Of a stretch of 64,000 nt of DNA, positions 1-11,756 are shown in pieces. The stretch is from Paraspadella gotoi (taxonomy: Eukaryota > Chaetognatha). Position numbers and translations under genes: made by a program. The notes below the pieces were generated by a model, which searched no databases, was not told the origin of the DNA, and worked only from the letters and a program-made list of their open reading frames with translations. Position 1 is the stretch's first letter; every line of letters starts with the position of its first letter. The stretch covers positions 22,571,996-22,635,995 of the forward strand of contig CM119268.1 of assembly GCA_051294375.1 (NCBI GenBank). Direction: 5' to 3'.

Positions 1-58
1 ATCACCTGTCGACGAAGGACGAAGTTGATAGCAGACTCACTCACTCACTTCTTTTCTA

Positions 59-118
59 CTTGTGACCAAAGGCGGCAAGGGTGCCTCTTAACATTACGAC
101 ACTGCTGTCAACGATAAT
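59..118 (-). pseudogene. Second degenerate copy of CKAP5 exon 2
   Basis: The plus-strand sequence shares ccaaaggcggcaaggg with the true exon at 279..295, then a diverged continuation. On the coding strand the copy holds in-frame stops (TAA), and the donor GT is replaced by tag. With the copy at 173..225 this makes three tandem versions of the same exon end, about 100 bp apart. Confidence 0.6.
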
Positions 119-172
119 ATATCTTCTCTTCTTCTTCTTCTTCTCTCTCTCTTCTTCTCCTATTCTCTCTCC

Positions 173-225
173 TCACCTTGTGCCAACCCTCAAGACGTCG
201 ACGCTGTCAGCAACAATCTTTCTCT
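173..225 (-). pseudogene. Degenerate partial copy of CKAP5 exon 2
   Basis: The plus strand reads accttgtgccaaccctcaa, then a close relative of the 3' end of CKAP5 exon 2 (273..335), including the splice-donor complement. It lies about 97 bp from the true exon, and like the true exon it is bordered by a TC-rich tract. It covers only the last ~50 bases and has substitutions and gaps, so it looks like a decayed tandem copy. Confidence 0.6.
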
Positions 226-272
226 CCTCTTCTCTCTCTTCTCTTCCCCTCTCTCTCTCTCTCTCTCCTCAC

Positions 273-1119
273 CTTGTGCCCAAAGGCGGCAAGGGCGACC
301 CTCAGCACTTCGACGCTGCCAGCGACGATCTTGGGTTGTTTATTGGCGAATCCATTGATCAACTCTTCCTGCGCGACTTCGGGTCGATCGATTTCTATAA
401 TCATCAGGCAAATCTCCAACGCCTTCTCCTTTACTTTGGCTCTGAGGGAAATGGAAGAAGGAAGAATTTACTGCAAATAAACTGAATTGTAAACACGGCT
501 CTTTTTACAAATATCCCATTCTTTTCCAAAATTCATATAAAAAAATAAACAAAATAAATGGATTGTGAAGTCTTGATGGAAGGCTTTCAACGTTCTGCTA
601 TTATTATTATTGAATGATTGGATAATTTTAAATTGTAACAATTTTATAAAGGTAAACCATTTCCTTGATGGAAAAAAAAATTCTACATTGTACATATACA
701 TATACAGTTCCGCCAAAACAATTAATTTGTCCCCACATCCTCATCTCCTACTTCCTCATGGTCCACGTTTCCTCACCACCCCATCTCTCCCCTCCCCAGC
801 CCCCCCCTCCGCTACCTGGGCGAGTTGAGGCATTTGTTGACGATGCCGGCGACCAACTCGGCGGCGATCTTGACGGCGACTGCGGCGTTCTCCACGAAGG
901 CCAACGTCGCCTCCATCGCCTTCTCGTGGGCGATGGCGTTGGACTCGACGACGAACTTGCGGACGAGGCCGAGGAACTTTTGGAATTCGGGCGACTTCTC
1001 GTCGTCGATGCGGGCGAAGAGTTTGGCGCACTCTTCGTAGCCGGCCTGACGGGCCTTCCACGCTTTGTGCTGCACCTTCTCGTCCGGGGAAGCTTGAGCC
1101 ATTCCGTGTCGTCGCCCAT
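273..1119 (-). CDS. CKAP5: CKAP5/XMAP215 microtubule polymerase, first TOG domain (partial, frame break)
   Basis: The two exons are complement(816..1119) and complement(273..441); the rest of the gene lies outside the window. The product starts MGDDTEWLKLP and continues with KFLGLVRKFVVESNA, AFVENAA and then EICLMIIEIDRPE and NKQPKIVAGSVEVLR, which are hallmarks of the first TOG domain of the XMAP215/CKAP5/Msps family. These proteins bind tubulin through arrayed TOG domains and speed microtubule plus-end growth. The donor of exon 1 (AG|gtagcg) joins the exon 2 acceptor (cag|AGCC) in phase. The start codon frame and the conserved PDEKVQHKAW frame differ by one base at the four-G run at 1086..1089; five would restore the frame, which fits a deletion error. 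Family assignment is strong; completeness cannot be judged. Confidence 0.88.
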
Positions 1120-2352
1120 CGCAGTCGTTTGATTGCGACGGTGTGGAGAGAAGGGGAAGAGGGGGTTGAAGGATCAAGAGGCTTGTCGCTTTATTGTCTT
1201 TCCGAGATTCGAGTCTTTGATTGTCAACGAAGGGAAGAATTACGGATCAGTGTTTAAAATCATCGAGATCACGCAGAACCCTCGAAATAACGTAGGCTCC
1301 GAAATTCTGCCTTGGTTTTATGCGGCACTGTAAATACGAATTACGTGAAAATAATCATTACAAATAAACAAAAATAAACAATAATAACGGACTAATAACT
1401 TATAACTAATAACGGTCGCCGGTTCGAAACGGCGTTCGAGATGCCAATGAAACGTCATTTGAGATGGCATTTCATCGTCATAGAGACGACAATAACGTGA
1501 CGGTTATCGGTTCAAAGTTGCCGACGATTGTCAAATAGCAAGTGGAGAAAAATCTTTGCAGCTGCCTGAGAAGAAAAATGGGCGTGGCTGAGTTTTTTTC
1601 CGGATCCTGGTCCAACTCGTCGACGTTAAATGGTCTCAAGTTCGAATCCGCCCTTTAAGGTTCTGCGCGGTTCTTGGTTTTAAACGAAGAAAACAAAGTG
1701 AAGTGTCTTTTGTTCCGCAGATAGAATCGGCATTGATCGTTTACTAATCCCAATACAATTATAATTAAAAGTAATACCGATAACGGCGTAAAAGGAAGCG
1801 ACATAATATTCTTTTTTTTTAAATTAACGTAACCCCGCCGTATTCTCTCTCCCCTTCTTCGACGAGTAAACACGAGGGCGGCGGGACGAGACAGAAGTTG
1901 ATTCACGTTCTCTCTCTCTCACTCACCCTTCTTAGTCTTAGAAGACTTGACGGATAGAGACAGAGTCGATGCACAAAAGAGCATCGAGAGGGAGACGAGA
2001 CATTCCGGGCCGACGGAAAAGCAAGGCCCTTAGCAACGGGCAAGCCGTACAACCGGGGCCTACAGTCGAACAAAAATTTGAAACCTAAGGGTGCTCGCAA
2101 AACCCGTCGTCGGTTCGTTAAAAGCGACGCTCGCTGAATCGGTTTAACGAAAACGGACGGAACGAGAAAATATATATAAGTTTTATCGGACCTGGGAAAA
2201 AGTTTTGGACACAAGAGGAGAGAGAGAGAGAAACATCATCGGGGAATCGCGTGCCGAAGCCGCGTCCAGACTATGGGGACACGAAAAACCTTATAGAATT
2301 AGAATTATAACTTTATTTTAAATGAATATAAACAAAAGTTGATAACAAGAAA
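1120..2352. other. Intergenic region between divergent CKAP5 and OSCP1
   Basis: The two flanking genes are transcribed away from each other, so promoters of both should lie here. No clear TATA box or ORF was recognised. A stretch near 1580..1650 has an A-box-like tggctgagttt and a B-box-like agttcgaatcc but does not fold into a tRNA, so it may be a tRNA-derived SINE remnant. A short GA run is at 2219..2232. Confidence 0.4.
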
Positions 2353-5300
2353 ATGTCCCTCAAAGCCGTTCCTTTGCTGTACCTTAATTTGGGAGGGGAA
2401 ATGCTTTACATTTTGGATCAACGACTCAGAGCGCAGAACATCCCGCAGGTCGGTCACATTGCATCGTCGCCGACGGTGGACTGGGCAGGAATTTATTGGG
2501 ATTTGGGTTAGAGTCAAAAAGGGGTCTGTAATAATTAAAAATTAATCACCAAAAATTTTGACAACTAAAAAGGCGTTTATGACAATTCCTAAGCCAAAGA
2601 AGAGCAAGAATAAATGCTACGATGAAGAGCTATTGAGTCTTGTTCTATTATTCAGGACAAATCGAAACGAGTCCTTCACGACATCCTGTGCCACATGTTG
2701 GCCAAACCCTTCGTGGTGGAACTGTTTAAGCCCCAAGAGATCTACTCTAAAAAGGCCATGCGTACCGTTTTCGATCACCTGGCGCATTCCTCGATCATGA
2801 GGCTCAACACAGGTAATAAATGCTAAGTTTTCTTTACTTGTTGAAAAATATTTGTTGAAATGAATTTTTATATTATGAACGTTTGGTTTGAAGAAGTAAA
2901 GGTCATTAGAGTTGCGAATTCAGATTACGGATTACAGATCCACAGTAGTCTTGATGTCGCCACTTTAGTCCACACTGCTCAAACCCACCGCCCCCCCAGC
3001 GTCAATGGACAAGTTGTTCGATCTGATGACGATGGCAGTCAAGTATCAACTCTCGATGGCAAAAAGACCCAAGGAGATGCTCCTCATCACCCTCAATCAC
3101 TTCGACACTGTCTACGAGTTCGTTAGAGACAACGCCTCCTGTCGCGCCCTCATGGAGGAATTTTATCAACTGTTCACTGTGGTGAGTGAGGATTGATCAA
3201 AGTATTTGATAATGTTCAGTAGTAATGAATTAATAACTAATCGCAGACTTACGGCACATGTCCCCGGGAGAGCTGCAGTTCATCAGATACACCCTCCTCA
3301 ACTTCTTTCAAGACATGCACATTCGCGTCTCGATATTTCTGAAGGACAGGTCAGACTTTCGGCTATATTCTATTATAAGTTTATGTTCTTTTAGAAGAGT
3401 TGATTTCCTTTTTCTAGTTCATTTTTATGCTTCAATTATCAACATCAAGTTTATTTTTTGGTCCCTTGATTAAAAGAAAAACCTTGAGCTGAGGTTCCCT
3501 CGTTCATTTTCCTTAACTTCTTTTTAATTCTTGCTATCAAGAGTCCAAAGTCAAGACGGATTCTTCATTTACGAAAAGGGAGGATCGGTGCCTCATGATA
3601 CGGAAATACCAGGAACGATTAGGTGAGTTTCCTTGGAAATATCAAAATTTAATGAGTAAATATTAATATTATAAAATATGCATATTATTGGACCAGTATT
3701 GATTGATGAGCGACTCTCAACGATTTCCAAATAAAATATTCAATGAGAAATCGATGTTCGACTTCTTTCAACCTTTCGCTTTCTTTTTTTTTATTTTGTT
3801 CTATTTATAACTTTCTCAACTCTTTTATAATTCTGGAAAAAACTCTGCTAATCTTTTTTGCGCCGAATAAATAAATTCAGGCGGGAGAAAAGAAACGCGA
3901 TCCAGTGTTTTCGTTTTCGTTTGATCGATGGGAAGGAAAAAAAAAAAGGAGCAACGTTTAGGAAAATGATCCTTTCTTCATGGCCTCTGGGCTAAAGAGG
4001 AGGATGATTAGAAAGTCCATAGAAGATATCAAGACTCAAGAGGCAGTCAAATCCGTTACAGAAGAAGTCCCCCCTCTAAAAATTTTAGATACAAAAAGTA
4101 TATAATAACTTCCCATAATTTATTTCAATGGATCCTCGCAATATCCAACAATTTTCTCCCTCCGATTGTCATCTTTCAAACAGAGTGTATGGGTCGGATG
4201 GAACGCCGTCCAAGATGGAGACATTCAGCCCAGGGGAGATCTATCAGTTGTCGGAACCAGAGGGATCGGACGACCGGTTCGGGGCGAGGGGCACCACTCT
4301 CGGCAACAACATGTAAGGCTCATGAGTTAGAAGAGTTAAGTTGAATAGTCTTTCAAAAAAGGAAAAGAAAGGATAAGAAATAATATTGACTAATTGAGTA
4401 AGCAATGGCAAAAAAAATGACAAAAGTACAATGTAGTAGCTATCAAAACCTCTCTCAAACCAAGACTAAGAATCATATCTCCCTCCCCTCCTTTCCTCAA
4501 GGTACGCCGGAAAAGCGCAAGCCGCCTCCAACGCCCTCCAAACTCGTCCACCAGCGCCTCCTCGACGGGAGTCGGAGCTCGAGGATCTCCAAATCGCCGC
4601 CAGCAAAATCTTACCCGTCAAAGTCTGAATCCGGTAGGAGAGAGGAGTTTGACTGGATAGGATGGAAAAAGAGGGTTAAGGAGAGGGCGGAGGAGAAGGC
4701 GGTTGGAAGAGATCGACAAAGGGGAGAGAGGGAAGGGTGGAAGTAATCGGAGATTAAAGAAAATAAACAGCTTCGAGGGACAAAAGAAAAACAAAGGCAG
4801 TTTTGGAAACTTCAAGGAAAAAAGAGGCCAAGGTGCTTTAACTTCGGTTTTGAATCGATGGAAAAAATCATGTGATCAAATCATTTAGTAATGAGTAGGG
4901 ATGTCAAATGGGTATTCTTTCAATGAGTACGAAACATTTTTATAACGCATTGACGTAGGTGGAGTGAAGGTGGGGTCCAACCCTCTCGCCGAGACGGAAC
5001 TCCGGCTTCTGTCCACGTTGATCGGAGCGGCGCCGCGAAAAAGGGAAAGGAACCAAAGTGCAAGAGGCCGAGTTCAAGCTGAATCTCTTCAACGACGCCC
5101 ACGAGGAGCAAGAGTATCAAGAGAGGTAAAGGACAAGAGGATAAGTCATAGGATGTCGGGCAATGATGGAGGATCGATATTAAGAGTTGGGAGACAAGGT
5201 GCTAATTGTTTGTGGCAATGAAAAGGATGATTAAGAGATGCGTAGCAGTATTGAACAAATGAGTCACTCAACTTTAGAAATAAATTGATTAAAACAGGAT

Positions 5301-5696
5301 TTGTGAGATGGGAAAGTTTTGGAGAAAAGAAATCGCGATCAGACCTACGCCATTGATCTCTCGCATCGAGTCATACTTTTCTTTTGCATAGTTATTGTGT
5401 GTTATGTATGTTTTATTGTTAACCTTTTGCGCATAATCAATCTCTATTTCACGGATCCCAGGCAAAGCGGAGACGGCCTGGTCTCCCGCACGATCAGCAT
5501 AGACGCAGCTTCGTCGGACAAAAGGAAGAACGAGAAACTCGCGAAAATCATGACCGACTTGAGTTTGGACGACAACGACGACGACTACGACGACAGGAAG
5601 GGATCGAGACGAGGATCGGGAAAGGGGTCGAGGATCAAAGGGTCGAGGGTCAAGGACAAAGGCGAAGATCTGCTCGACCTCATGGATCAGCTCTGA
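2353..5696 (+). CDS. OSCP1: OSCP1 (organic solute carrier partner 1)
   Basis: Nine exons: 2353..2448, 2656..2812, 3000..3181, 3247..3349, 3542..3622, 4184..4312, 4502..~4622, ~4970..5125, 5462..5696. The product begins MSLKAVPLLYLNLGGEM and has LYILDQRLRAQNIP, ASMDKLFDLMTMAVKYQ, FFQDMHIRVSIFLKD and the C-terminal GEDLLDLMDQL, all characteristic of OSCP1/NOR1. OSCP1 is a conserved protein linked in the literature to transport regulation and to cilia; its mechanism is not settled. Two frame breaks are needed to read the family sequence: one base missing near 3256 and one extra base in the A run near 5038..5042. The exon 7 donor (AAA|gtctga) is weak because the stronger gtagg site downstream lies after a stop. 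Expected length with these corrections is about 419 residues. Confidence 0.9.
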
Positions 5697-7071
5697 CAAT
5701 CAAAAAGAGAAGGAGAAGGGAAGGTGTTCTTTGTGTCGAGTTCCGTCGATTGGGGGGGGAAGAAGACAGATGGAAAGTGAGAGACTAGTTTCGTTTAAAC
5801 GTTCGTTTAAATTCTGAATGTGATCTTTTTTTTCTTAGAAACAAAATCTAGTGACAATTTTATTTTTTTCATTTCACCGCGAAACAAACAACACCGCTTT
5901 CACCAAAACAAAAACCGTGAAAGGTAGAAAATTGTGGGTTACTTATTCCCTCGTACCAGTCACCATCCTTCCCTCCTTTTCGTTTTCGTTTTTTTAGAGA
6001 AGCGCACTTATACATGTTACGACGATACGATTATCAAGTCGTTAATAACATTAGCTATGTCGTTAATTTATTAAAACGTTAATGGGGAAGTGCTCAACCA
6101 ATAGGCTAGTTTTATTTACTTCTTATTATTGCGACTTCAGTTTTTTTTTTTTTTTTTTTTTTTTAAATTTCTGACCACCATTTTTTTATGAGATGGTTAA
6201 ACACGTTGCATATCGGCTTCTAACATCGTCATTAGTCAGAGACCAACTGTTTTTTTGCACGTTTTTCTTTTCTTTCCCGAATGCTGAATCTGAGAAATAT
6301 TCAAAAAAAAAAATATCTGTCAACTCAAATTAAAATCGTATCTGCGAGGTTTACTGCAAAACTAAATCTGGCATTGCTTAGTGTTTCTTTAAGAGTTAAT
6401 TGGCATTAGGAAGACAATACATTTGTATGTACTTACTAGCTAGCTTTTTTACTGCATAAAAAGGACTTGGTGAGTGAAAATATGAGTCGCCTCATTATTT
6501 TCTACATAAGGCATGCCTAAAAATTTTCATTGATTAAAAAACATTTTAATAATCACGATGTTGATGTTCATGATGACGATGATGATTGATGATGACCGAT
6601 AAAGGGAAAAGGAAGGCGAAAAAGATGGGAAAGGCGGAGGATAAAGGAGAGAAGATTTTTCCGCGATTCACGTTGCGAGAATTTTTGACGTTAAGAGTTA
6701 AAATAAAGAAAAATCAAGAAAAAACTAAGCGTTGCATTTAATTTCGGATTAAAAGATGGAAGAGGAATCAGAAGAAACTGAGAAACTAAAAAACACAAGT
6801 CACATGCGCGCGTCACAAAGGAAGAAAAATTGCGACAACAAAAATATAAAAACTTATCAACGTAAGTAATAAATATTGAGAAAATAATTTGGACTATCGA
6901 CAAAATAAAGGCGAACAAAAACTACCCAAAAATAAATGACAAGGATTTAGCGACAACCACGGTCGTAATTCAACTGAAACAACCCGACCCCATCTATTGA
7001 CCTCTGCTGCATTTTTTTTTTATTGAAGTCTCGTTGATGTCAATGCCGTCTTACAATTGAATCCATTCAAT
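5697..7071. other. A/T-rich intergenic region
   Basis: No gene was found. The region has a long poly-T run near 6140..6165, further short homopolymers and a GAT-rich stretch at 6558..6600. It contains the OSCP1 3' flank and any promoter of the downstream bHLH gene, but no clear motif was seen. Confidence 0.5.
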
Positions 7072-8015
7072 ATGGAGATGGTACAATTTGGACATGCAAT
7101 GGACAATAATCACATCTCCGACCTTTCAGGCAACGCGGCCAACGCCAGAGAAAGAGCGAGGATGAGAGTCTTGAGCAAAGCCTTCGGTCGATTGAAGACG
7201 ACGTTACCCTGGGTTCCGCCCGACACTAAACTCTCTAAACTGGACACGCGTTAGGACTCGACCTCAAGCTACATCGGTGAGACCATCTATCATTATTCAT
7301 CGACACAGCAATACACTCAATACAATATGACAAAATTGAACGTTTCCAAATTCATCGTCAGGTCACTGAGAGCGATTCTCGAGGACAGCGATGAACAACG
7401 AGTCTTTTCTCATCCTCTCAATTGGTAACTTGAGTGTAAAGTGAAAGAGAATGTATTGTCCCTTTAATAGTGGCCCGTTATATAATACATTAATTTGAAT
7501 GAATGATATTGGTTGTACCATTTCATAAATTAACTTAGTTTGAGATTTCTTTTGCATCTATGGCTAAGAAGTATTTTCCACTTGCAGTGACGTAATGACA
7601 ATGGACTTTCGCAAGCATATCCTTTTTATTGACTCTTTCAGATAAGGCTTTCCTCATTCTCTTCTCTTTCAAACAGTCTTTCCCACTTCTTTTACAGAAA
7701 AGGCCTTGCGCCATTTCTCTCTTTTAGAGAGGGCCTTTCCAACGCATTAGTGTATATTTGTTTTCGGACATGACTTGGCCTTTCCGACTTTCCTCTCAGA
7801 CATTCCCTTTTCTTAATTTGTTTCAGACATGGCCTTTCACTTTCGGGGAGCCGAAATCTCATCTCGTCCTCGGGAAACGAATCTCTCGATCGAACTCAAG
7901 ATTCCAGTCAAGAATCAGAATCGGGTCCGTGAATAATAATGAGCATCAGTTATTGAAAATGGACGAGGACGTTTGGCATTCAATTTATTATTTATTTTTC
8001 ACAGAAACTGTTTGA
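7072..8015 (+). pseudogene. TCF21: TCF21/musculin-type bHLH transcription factor, frame-disrupted as assembled
   Basis: Three exons can be traced: 7072..7276, 7362..7424 and 7827..8015. Exon 1 encodes [18 protein letters not shown] and [19 protein letters not shown], nearly identical to the basic helix-loop-helix of TCF21 (capsulin) and musculin, mesodermal repressors that bind E-boxes as dimers. Exon 2 gives a LRAILEDSD...HPLN segment, and exon 3 starts with the family TWPF motif. As read, a TAG stop at 7252..7254 interrupts helix 2. The family sequence is recovered only if three single-base insertions within 7249..7263 and single deletions near 7366 and 7424 are allowed. The gene may be intact with assembly errors, or a young pseudogene. 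Reading starts at ATG 7072, the first in-frame Met after a stop. Confidence 0.75.
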
Positions 8016-8742
8016 ACGACATTCTCAATTTATACTATCCGGGCAAAAAAGTTATATCGCCATACGTAAACAAAGATTATTATTTTTTTTAATTTTATTT
8101 TTTTTAAAAAATATTATAAATTTCTATATCCATTTTTTTTATTAAAATCTTTTTGCTTCTTCTTATTATAACAGCATTTAAAAATAGTGAACAAGATATC
8201 AAAGATTGTTTACCTTAAATATTTTTTTTTTTGCTTTTTACTTAAAATAATGATATTAGTTTCAAATTCTTTTTTTAATTTGAGCTAAAAAATATATAAT
8301 TTAATTTATTTTTTAAATAATAATTTTTAATTATATATATGGCTACATACATTTTTCCTAGATAGTATTTAATATTAAAAATAGAGAATCAAATGACTCA
8401 TAAATAAATATATGCTGACAAGTTTTTTTGATTTCATCAAAAAAAACCATTTTTTTTATTTAAAAAAAAAATTATTTTTATTAATCAAAAATCCAGACTC
8501 CGTTCCATGGTTCGAAGACAAAGATTGCAAGAAAAAAAATAAATAAAATTAAAAGCAAAATGGGGTGAGTCTCTCTATTATAAGAAATACTACTGAGTAT
8601 TCGTGACCAATCAATTTAAACTTAAAGTAAAAAATAGACAAGTTTTCTTGACGAGCGATGAATTTCCCGAAATTCCGAGACCCGACATTTTTTTTTATCA
8701 CAGATTTTTTTTTTCGATTCCAATTCGTGACGTTTCTCATCG
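8016..8742. other. Very A/T-rich intergenic region
   Basis: The sequence is dominated by A and T homopolymers (8060..8500) and has no coding signal. The palindrome gtcacgtgac, an E-box of USF/MITF type, lies at its right edge near 8743, at the stop of the neighbouring ORF. Confidence 0.5.
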
Positions 8743-9873
8743 TCACGTGACACTTCCAGTCGGCGTCACTCCAGGTGTCTCTTCGAGAGGCGCCACATCT
8801 GGCGCGCCGATAACGTTGTCAGCGAGACGTGGCGCCGGATCGAGGGCAACTGGCGACGCAGTCTCCGACGCGAATTCCTCTGGCGGTGCTCCCGGCGTCA
8901 TAGTCCTTTCCCGTCCAACACCGGCAGTGACGCCGCCTTCCAGAGAGAAAGTAACATCTTCTTCGTCGGAGGGAGAAGGTGCTTTTGCGGCGTCGCCGCT
9001 TTCGAACGCGGCTTCTGCGGCGGCGACGAAGCATTCCGACTCCGGGTGGCAGAGGCCTCGAAAGAAGTGTTCCTCGTCACGGCAGCATTCGCGCGGCGGC
9101 TGCGCTGCTGCCGCTGCAGCACTCGGCCGCTGCCCCGAGTCGCGTTTCTTCCGACGGTGAGGTTTTCGTCTTCCAACGCGACGAGGTGGTGAGACCTCGT
9201 CGTCCACATCGTCGTCATATTCGTAGTCCTCAATGTCATCGTCACCGGCGCAAGAACCCGAGCGCGAATTGATTAGCGGCAATTTCGTCGTCGTCCTCGT
9301 TTTGTCCGGTGGTTTTTCTCGAGCGCCGATCAGAAAGGATCGCGTCAAAGGATCGAAGCCTCGCGTCAAAGGATCCACGGATCTCGTCAAAGGATCGAGC
9401 GCCAATCGCGTCACTTTCTCGTCGTCGTCGTCTTGCTCGTCCTCGGATCGACCGCAGGGCGTCGTCGCAGCAGCGGCAGCCGGCGACGCGACGCCGGAAG
9501 CAGCGTCGCCGGACGACGTCGAGCGAGAGTCCAATCTCGGAAGTTTGGTCGGAGATTTAGTGGGCGGACTGTTGGAGTGGCTGGTGTGGGCGCGGCTGCC
9601 GACGCTGGTCCGGCTGAGCCATCCCGGTTGAGCGACGTCGGTGCGGGATTCGCACGAGTCGCTGCCCGATCGAGAACCCTCGCGATCGGGGAAGATTGGC
9701 GGGAGAAATGAAGAGGACGAATCCGCGCGCGGCGGTTTGAGAGAAGACGATGACTCGGAGGTTGGGAGAGGCGGCGGTGCTGACGCCGACGTTCCGGACG
9801 ATTCCGGCGGCGGCGGCGAATCTTCGGCGCCGGACATCATCCTCGCCGAGACTCGAGGGTCTTCGTGCCGCAC
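8743..9873 (-). CDS. Unrecognised Ser/Asp-rich low-complexity protein (376 residues)
   Basis: A single uninterrupted reading frame with strong CpG-rich exon composition, unlike its A/T-rich flanks. I do not recognise the product. It is rich in Ser, Pro, Asp and Ala, has an acidic stretch (DDDIEDYEYDDDVDDE) followed by a basic one (RRVGRRKPHRRKKRD), and three tandem DPLTR units near residues 160-185. No transmembrane segment, signal peptide or catalytic motif is visible. ATG at complement(9871..9873) or the internal Met-Met 11 codons later could start it. It may be a complete intronless gene, one exon of a larger gene, or an mRNA-like open region in CpG-rich DNA. Its size and composition favour a real exon. 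Confidence 0.5.
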   Translation of the reverse strand: MRHEDPRVSARMMSGAEDSPPPPESSGTSASAPPPLPTSESSSSLKPPRADSSSSFLPPIFPDREGSRSGSDSCESRTDVAQPGWLSRTSVGSRAHTSHSNSPPTKSPTKLPRLDSRSTSSGDAASGVASPAAAAATTPCGRSEDEQDDDDEKVTRLALDPLTRSVDPLTRGFDPLTRSFLIGAREKPPDKTRTTTKLPLINSRSGSCAGDDDIEDYEYDDDVDDEVSPPRRVGRRKPHRRKKRDSGQRPSAAAAAAQPPRECCRDEEHFFRGLCHPESECFVAAAEAAFESGDAAKAPSPSDEEDVTFSLEGGVTAGVGRERTMTPGAPPEEFASETASPVALDPAPRLADNVIGAPDVAPLEETPGVTPTGSVT

Positions 9874-10313
9874 GAGAATTTTTTTTGTTTTTAAGTTTTT
9901 GTTTGTTTGTTAATAAATAAATATATCCTACGGGGCAACGATATCGTCGATGGAGTTCGACATCGATTACGAAAATGAAAAATTCCGAAGAAGTGACCGG
10001 GCGATTTTTTTAATCCAATTTAAAAAGGAGATTAATTCGATGGAAAAAAAAAGATAGTTTCTAAAAAAAAAAAATATTTAACGAGTTTCCGGGAGAAAGA
10101 TTAGAGAAACATAACGATGTAAAATCGAAATGAAATGAAGAAGGGGGGAGAAAGAAAAAAATCCGGGAGGACAAATTATCAGACAGACGAAATTAATGAC
10201 GGTCAAGTTTATCGGAATCGAAACTCGACGAACGAAAGAAAAAAGTCGGGGAAAAAGGATCCTCATCTTAAAATGGGAACGAAACCAAAACTTGATAAGA
10301 TATCATTTGGTCT

Positions 10314-10344
<31 letters not shown>

Positions 10345-10545
10345 TGAGACGAGAGAGAGAGAGGCGGGGGAGAGGTGGGAGGGAGAGAGCGGAAACCGCG
10401 AGGAATCAAGACTGCGTTAACCACTTCCGATTTATTCCTTTATTCATTTTCTCTCTTTATAAGAAATTCTTCTCTCGTCTTTGTTTAATGCGTCATAGCG
10501 GATGGAAAATGGGTAGAGGGGTTAGGGATAAAAATGGTGGGGTGA

Positions 10546-10655
10546 CTGGAAAGAGTGGAACCAACCATTCGGACTGGAAAGAGCGGAACCAATCATTAGG
10601 ACTGGAAAGAGCGGAACCAATCATTAGGACTGGAGAGAGTGGAATCAACCATTTG
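10546..10655. repeat. 28-bp tandem repeat, about four copies
   Basis: The unit ggactggaaagagcggaacc plus aatcatta recurs with period 28; the two middle copies are identical and the outer ones carry substitutions. This is a small minisatellite in non-coding DNA. Confidence 0.85.
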
Positions 10656-11694
10656 AATAGCAAAATGTACTCGATTTTAAGAAAAACGAGGCCTCCGTAC
10701 GAAAGACTCAATTACTTTTGTCAACATTCGAATATTTTTAGTTTTTAATCGAATCATTTGGATTAAATTCGTGTTTATATCAAAAAGGAGAAAATTGGTT
10801 GGCATGAAAAGAGTTCCGGTCAAAAAGGTGGAAGCGACTCGGGGAATGTGTAAAGCACGAGGATTTAGGGTAGTAACTAGTAAGGATTAATATTTGCGGG
10901 CCGAATAACGATCTTTAACGTTTATGATATCCCTGACGAAAATTATCCGCATAATATTATTAATAATTGGTGTAAATTTAAAATTAGAATCCTAAAAAAC
11001 GATAAACAAAGATAAAGGGGAGTCTACAAAATAGCCATGATTAATAATCCATCGCTAATAGTTGGAATAATAGCAGGATAACGATGAAGTTAAATTGATC
11101 TATATCTGGCTTTTTCGGATACTTGTTGTTTCATTAATAACGTCGCCAAATCGAAAAACAATGATCATTCGGCCACAAAAGGAAATCTCGATAACAAATA
11201 CTTTGTCAACGTCAATTCCTATCATTGACTCAAATTTGACCCTCGCTGAAAATGACCTTCGCGTCAACGTCATTGGAATTTCGCTCAAGTTCTTCGTCTT
11301 CCTTCATAGAAAATCGCGTATGACCCGAAATGGGGCCAAAGACGACGACGACAACGTCGATGATTGGGCCTGGTCCAATTGCCATAGCGTGCTAGCCTAG
11401 GACGTAAGACCATCCATGGAGAAAATGAAAAGAGGAAGGGAAGGGGGAAGAATGAAAGAAAGACAGTTCGGGAAAAGTTGCTCAGCGAATAGACAACTCG
11501 TATTCTCAAAGCTCACGCGCAAAGCTCAATTTCATAAATTGAGAATGACGTTATTTTTGAAGTTTAAACAAACCAAAAAGAACAAAGGGGAAATAATAAA
11601 ACTTTTGTGCTTAAGACTGACCTTTTCTTTTCTCTCCTCCGACATCGGTTATAAATAATTACTTCCTTTTAATTTCCGCTCTGGTCGAAGTCTT

Positions 11695-11695
<1 letters not shown>

Positions 11696-11755
<60 letters not shown>
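11696..11755. repeat. (TC)n microsatellite
   Basis: An uninterrupted dinucleotide run of nearly 60 bp, ending in tctcatgaagg. Confidence 0.95.

Positions 11756-11756
<1 letters not shown>

Noticed and set aside
1575-1660. tRNA gene
   Set aside because: A-box and B-box-like sequences are present, but the T-arm and acceptor stem do not pair; more likely a SINE remnant.
3981-4110. 42-codon ORF (MASGLKRRMIRKS...) between OSCP1 exons 5 and 6
   Set aside because: Exons 5 and 6 splice in phase without it and it matches no part of OSCP1; treated as intronic chance ORF.
10540-10660. CRISPR-like array
   Set aside because: The 28-bp units are contiguous with no spacers, and the genome is animal; it is a minisatellite.
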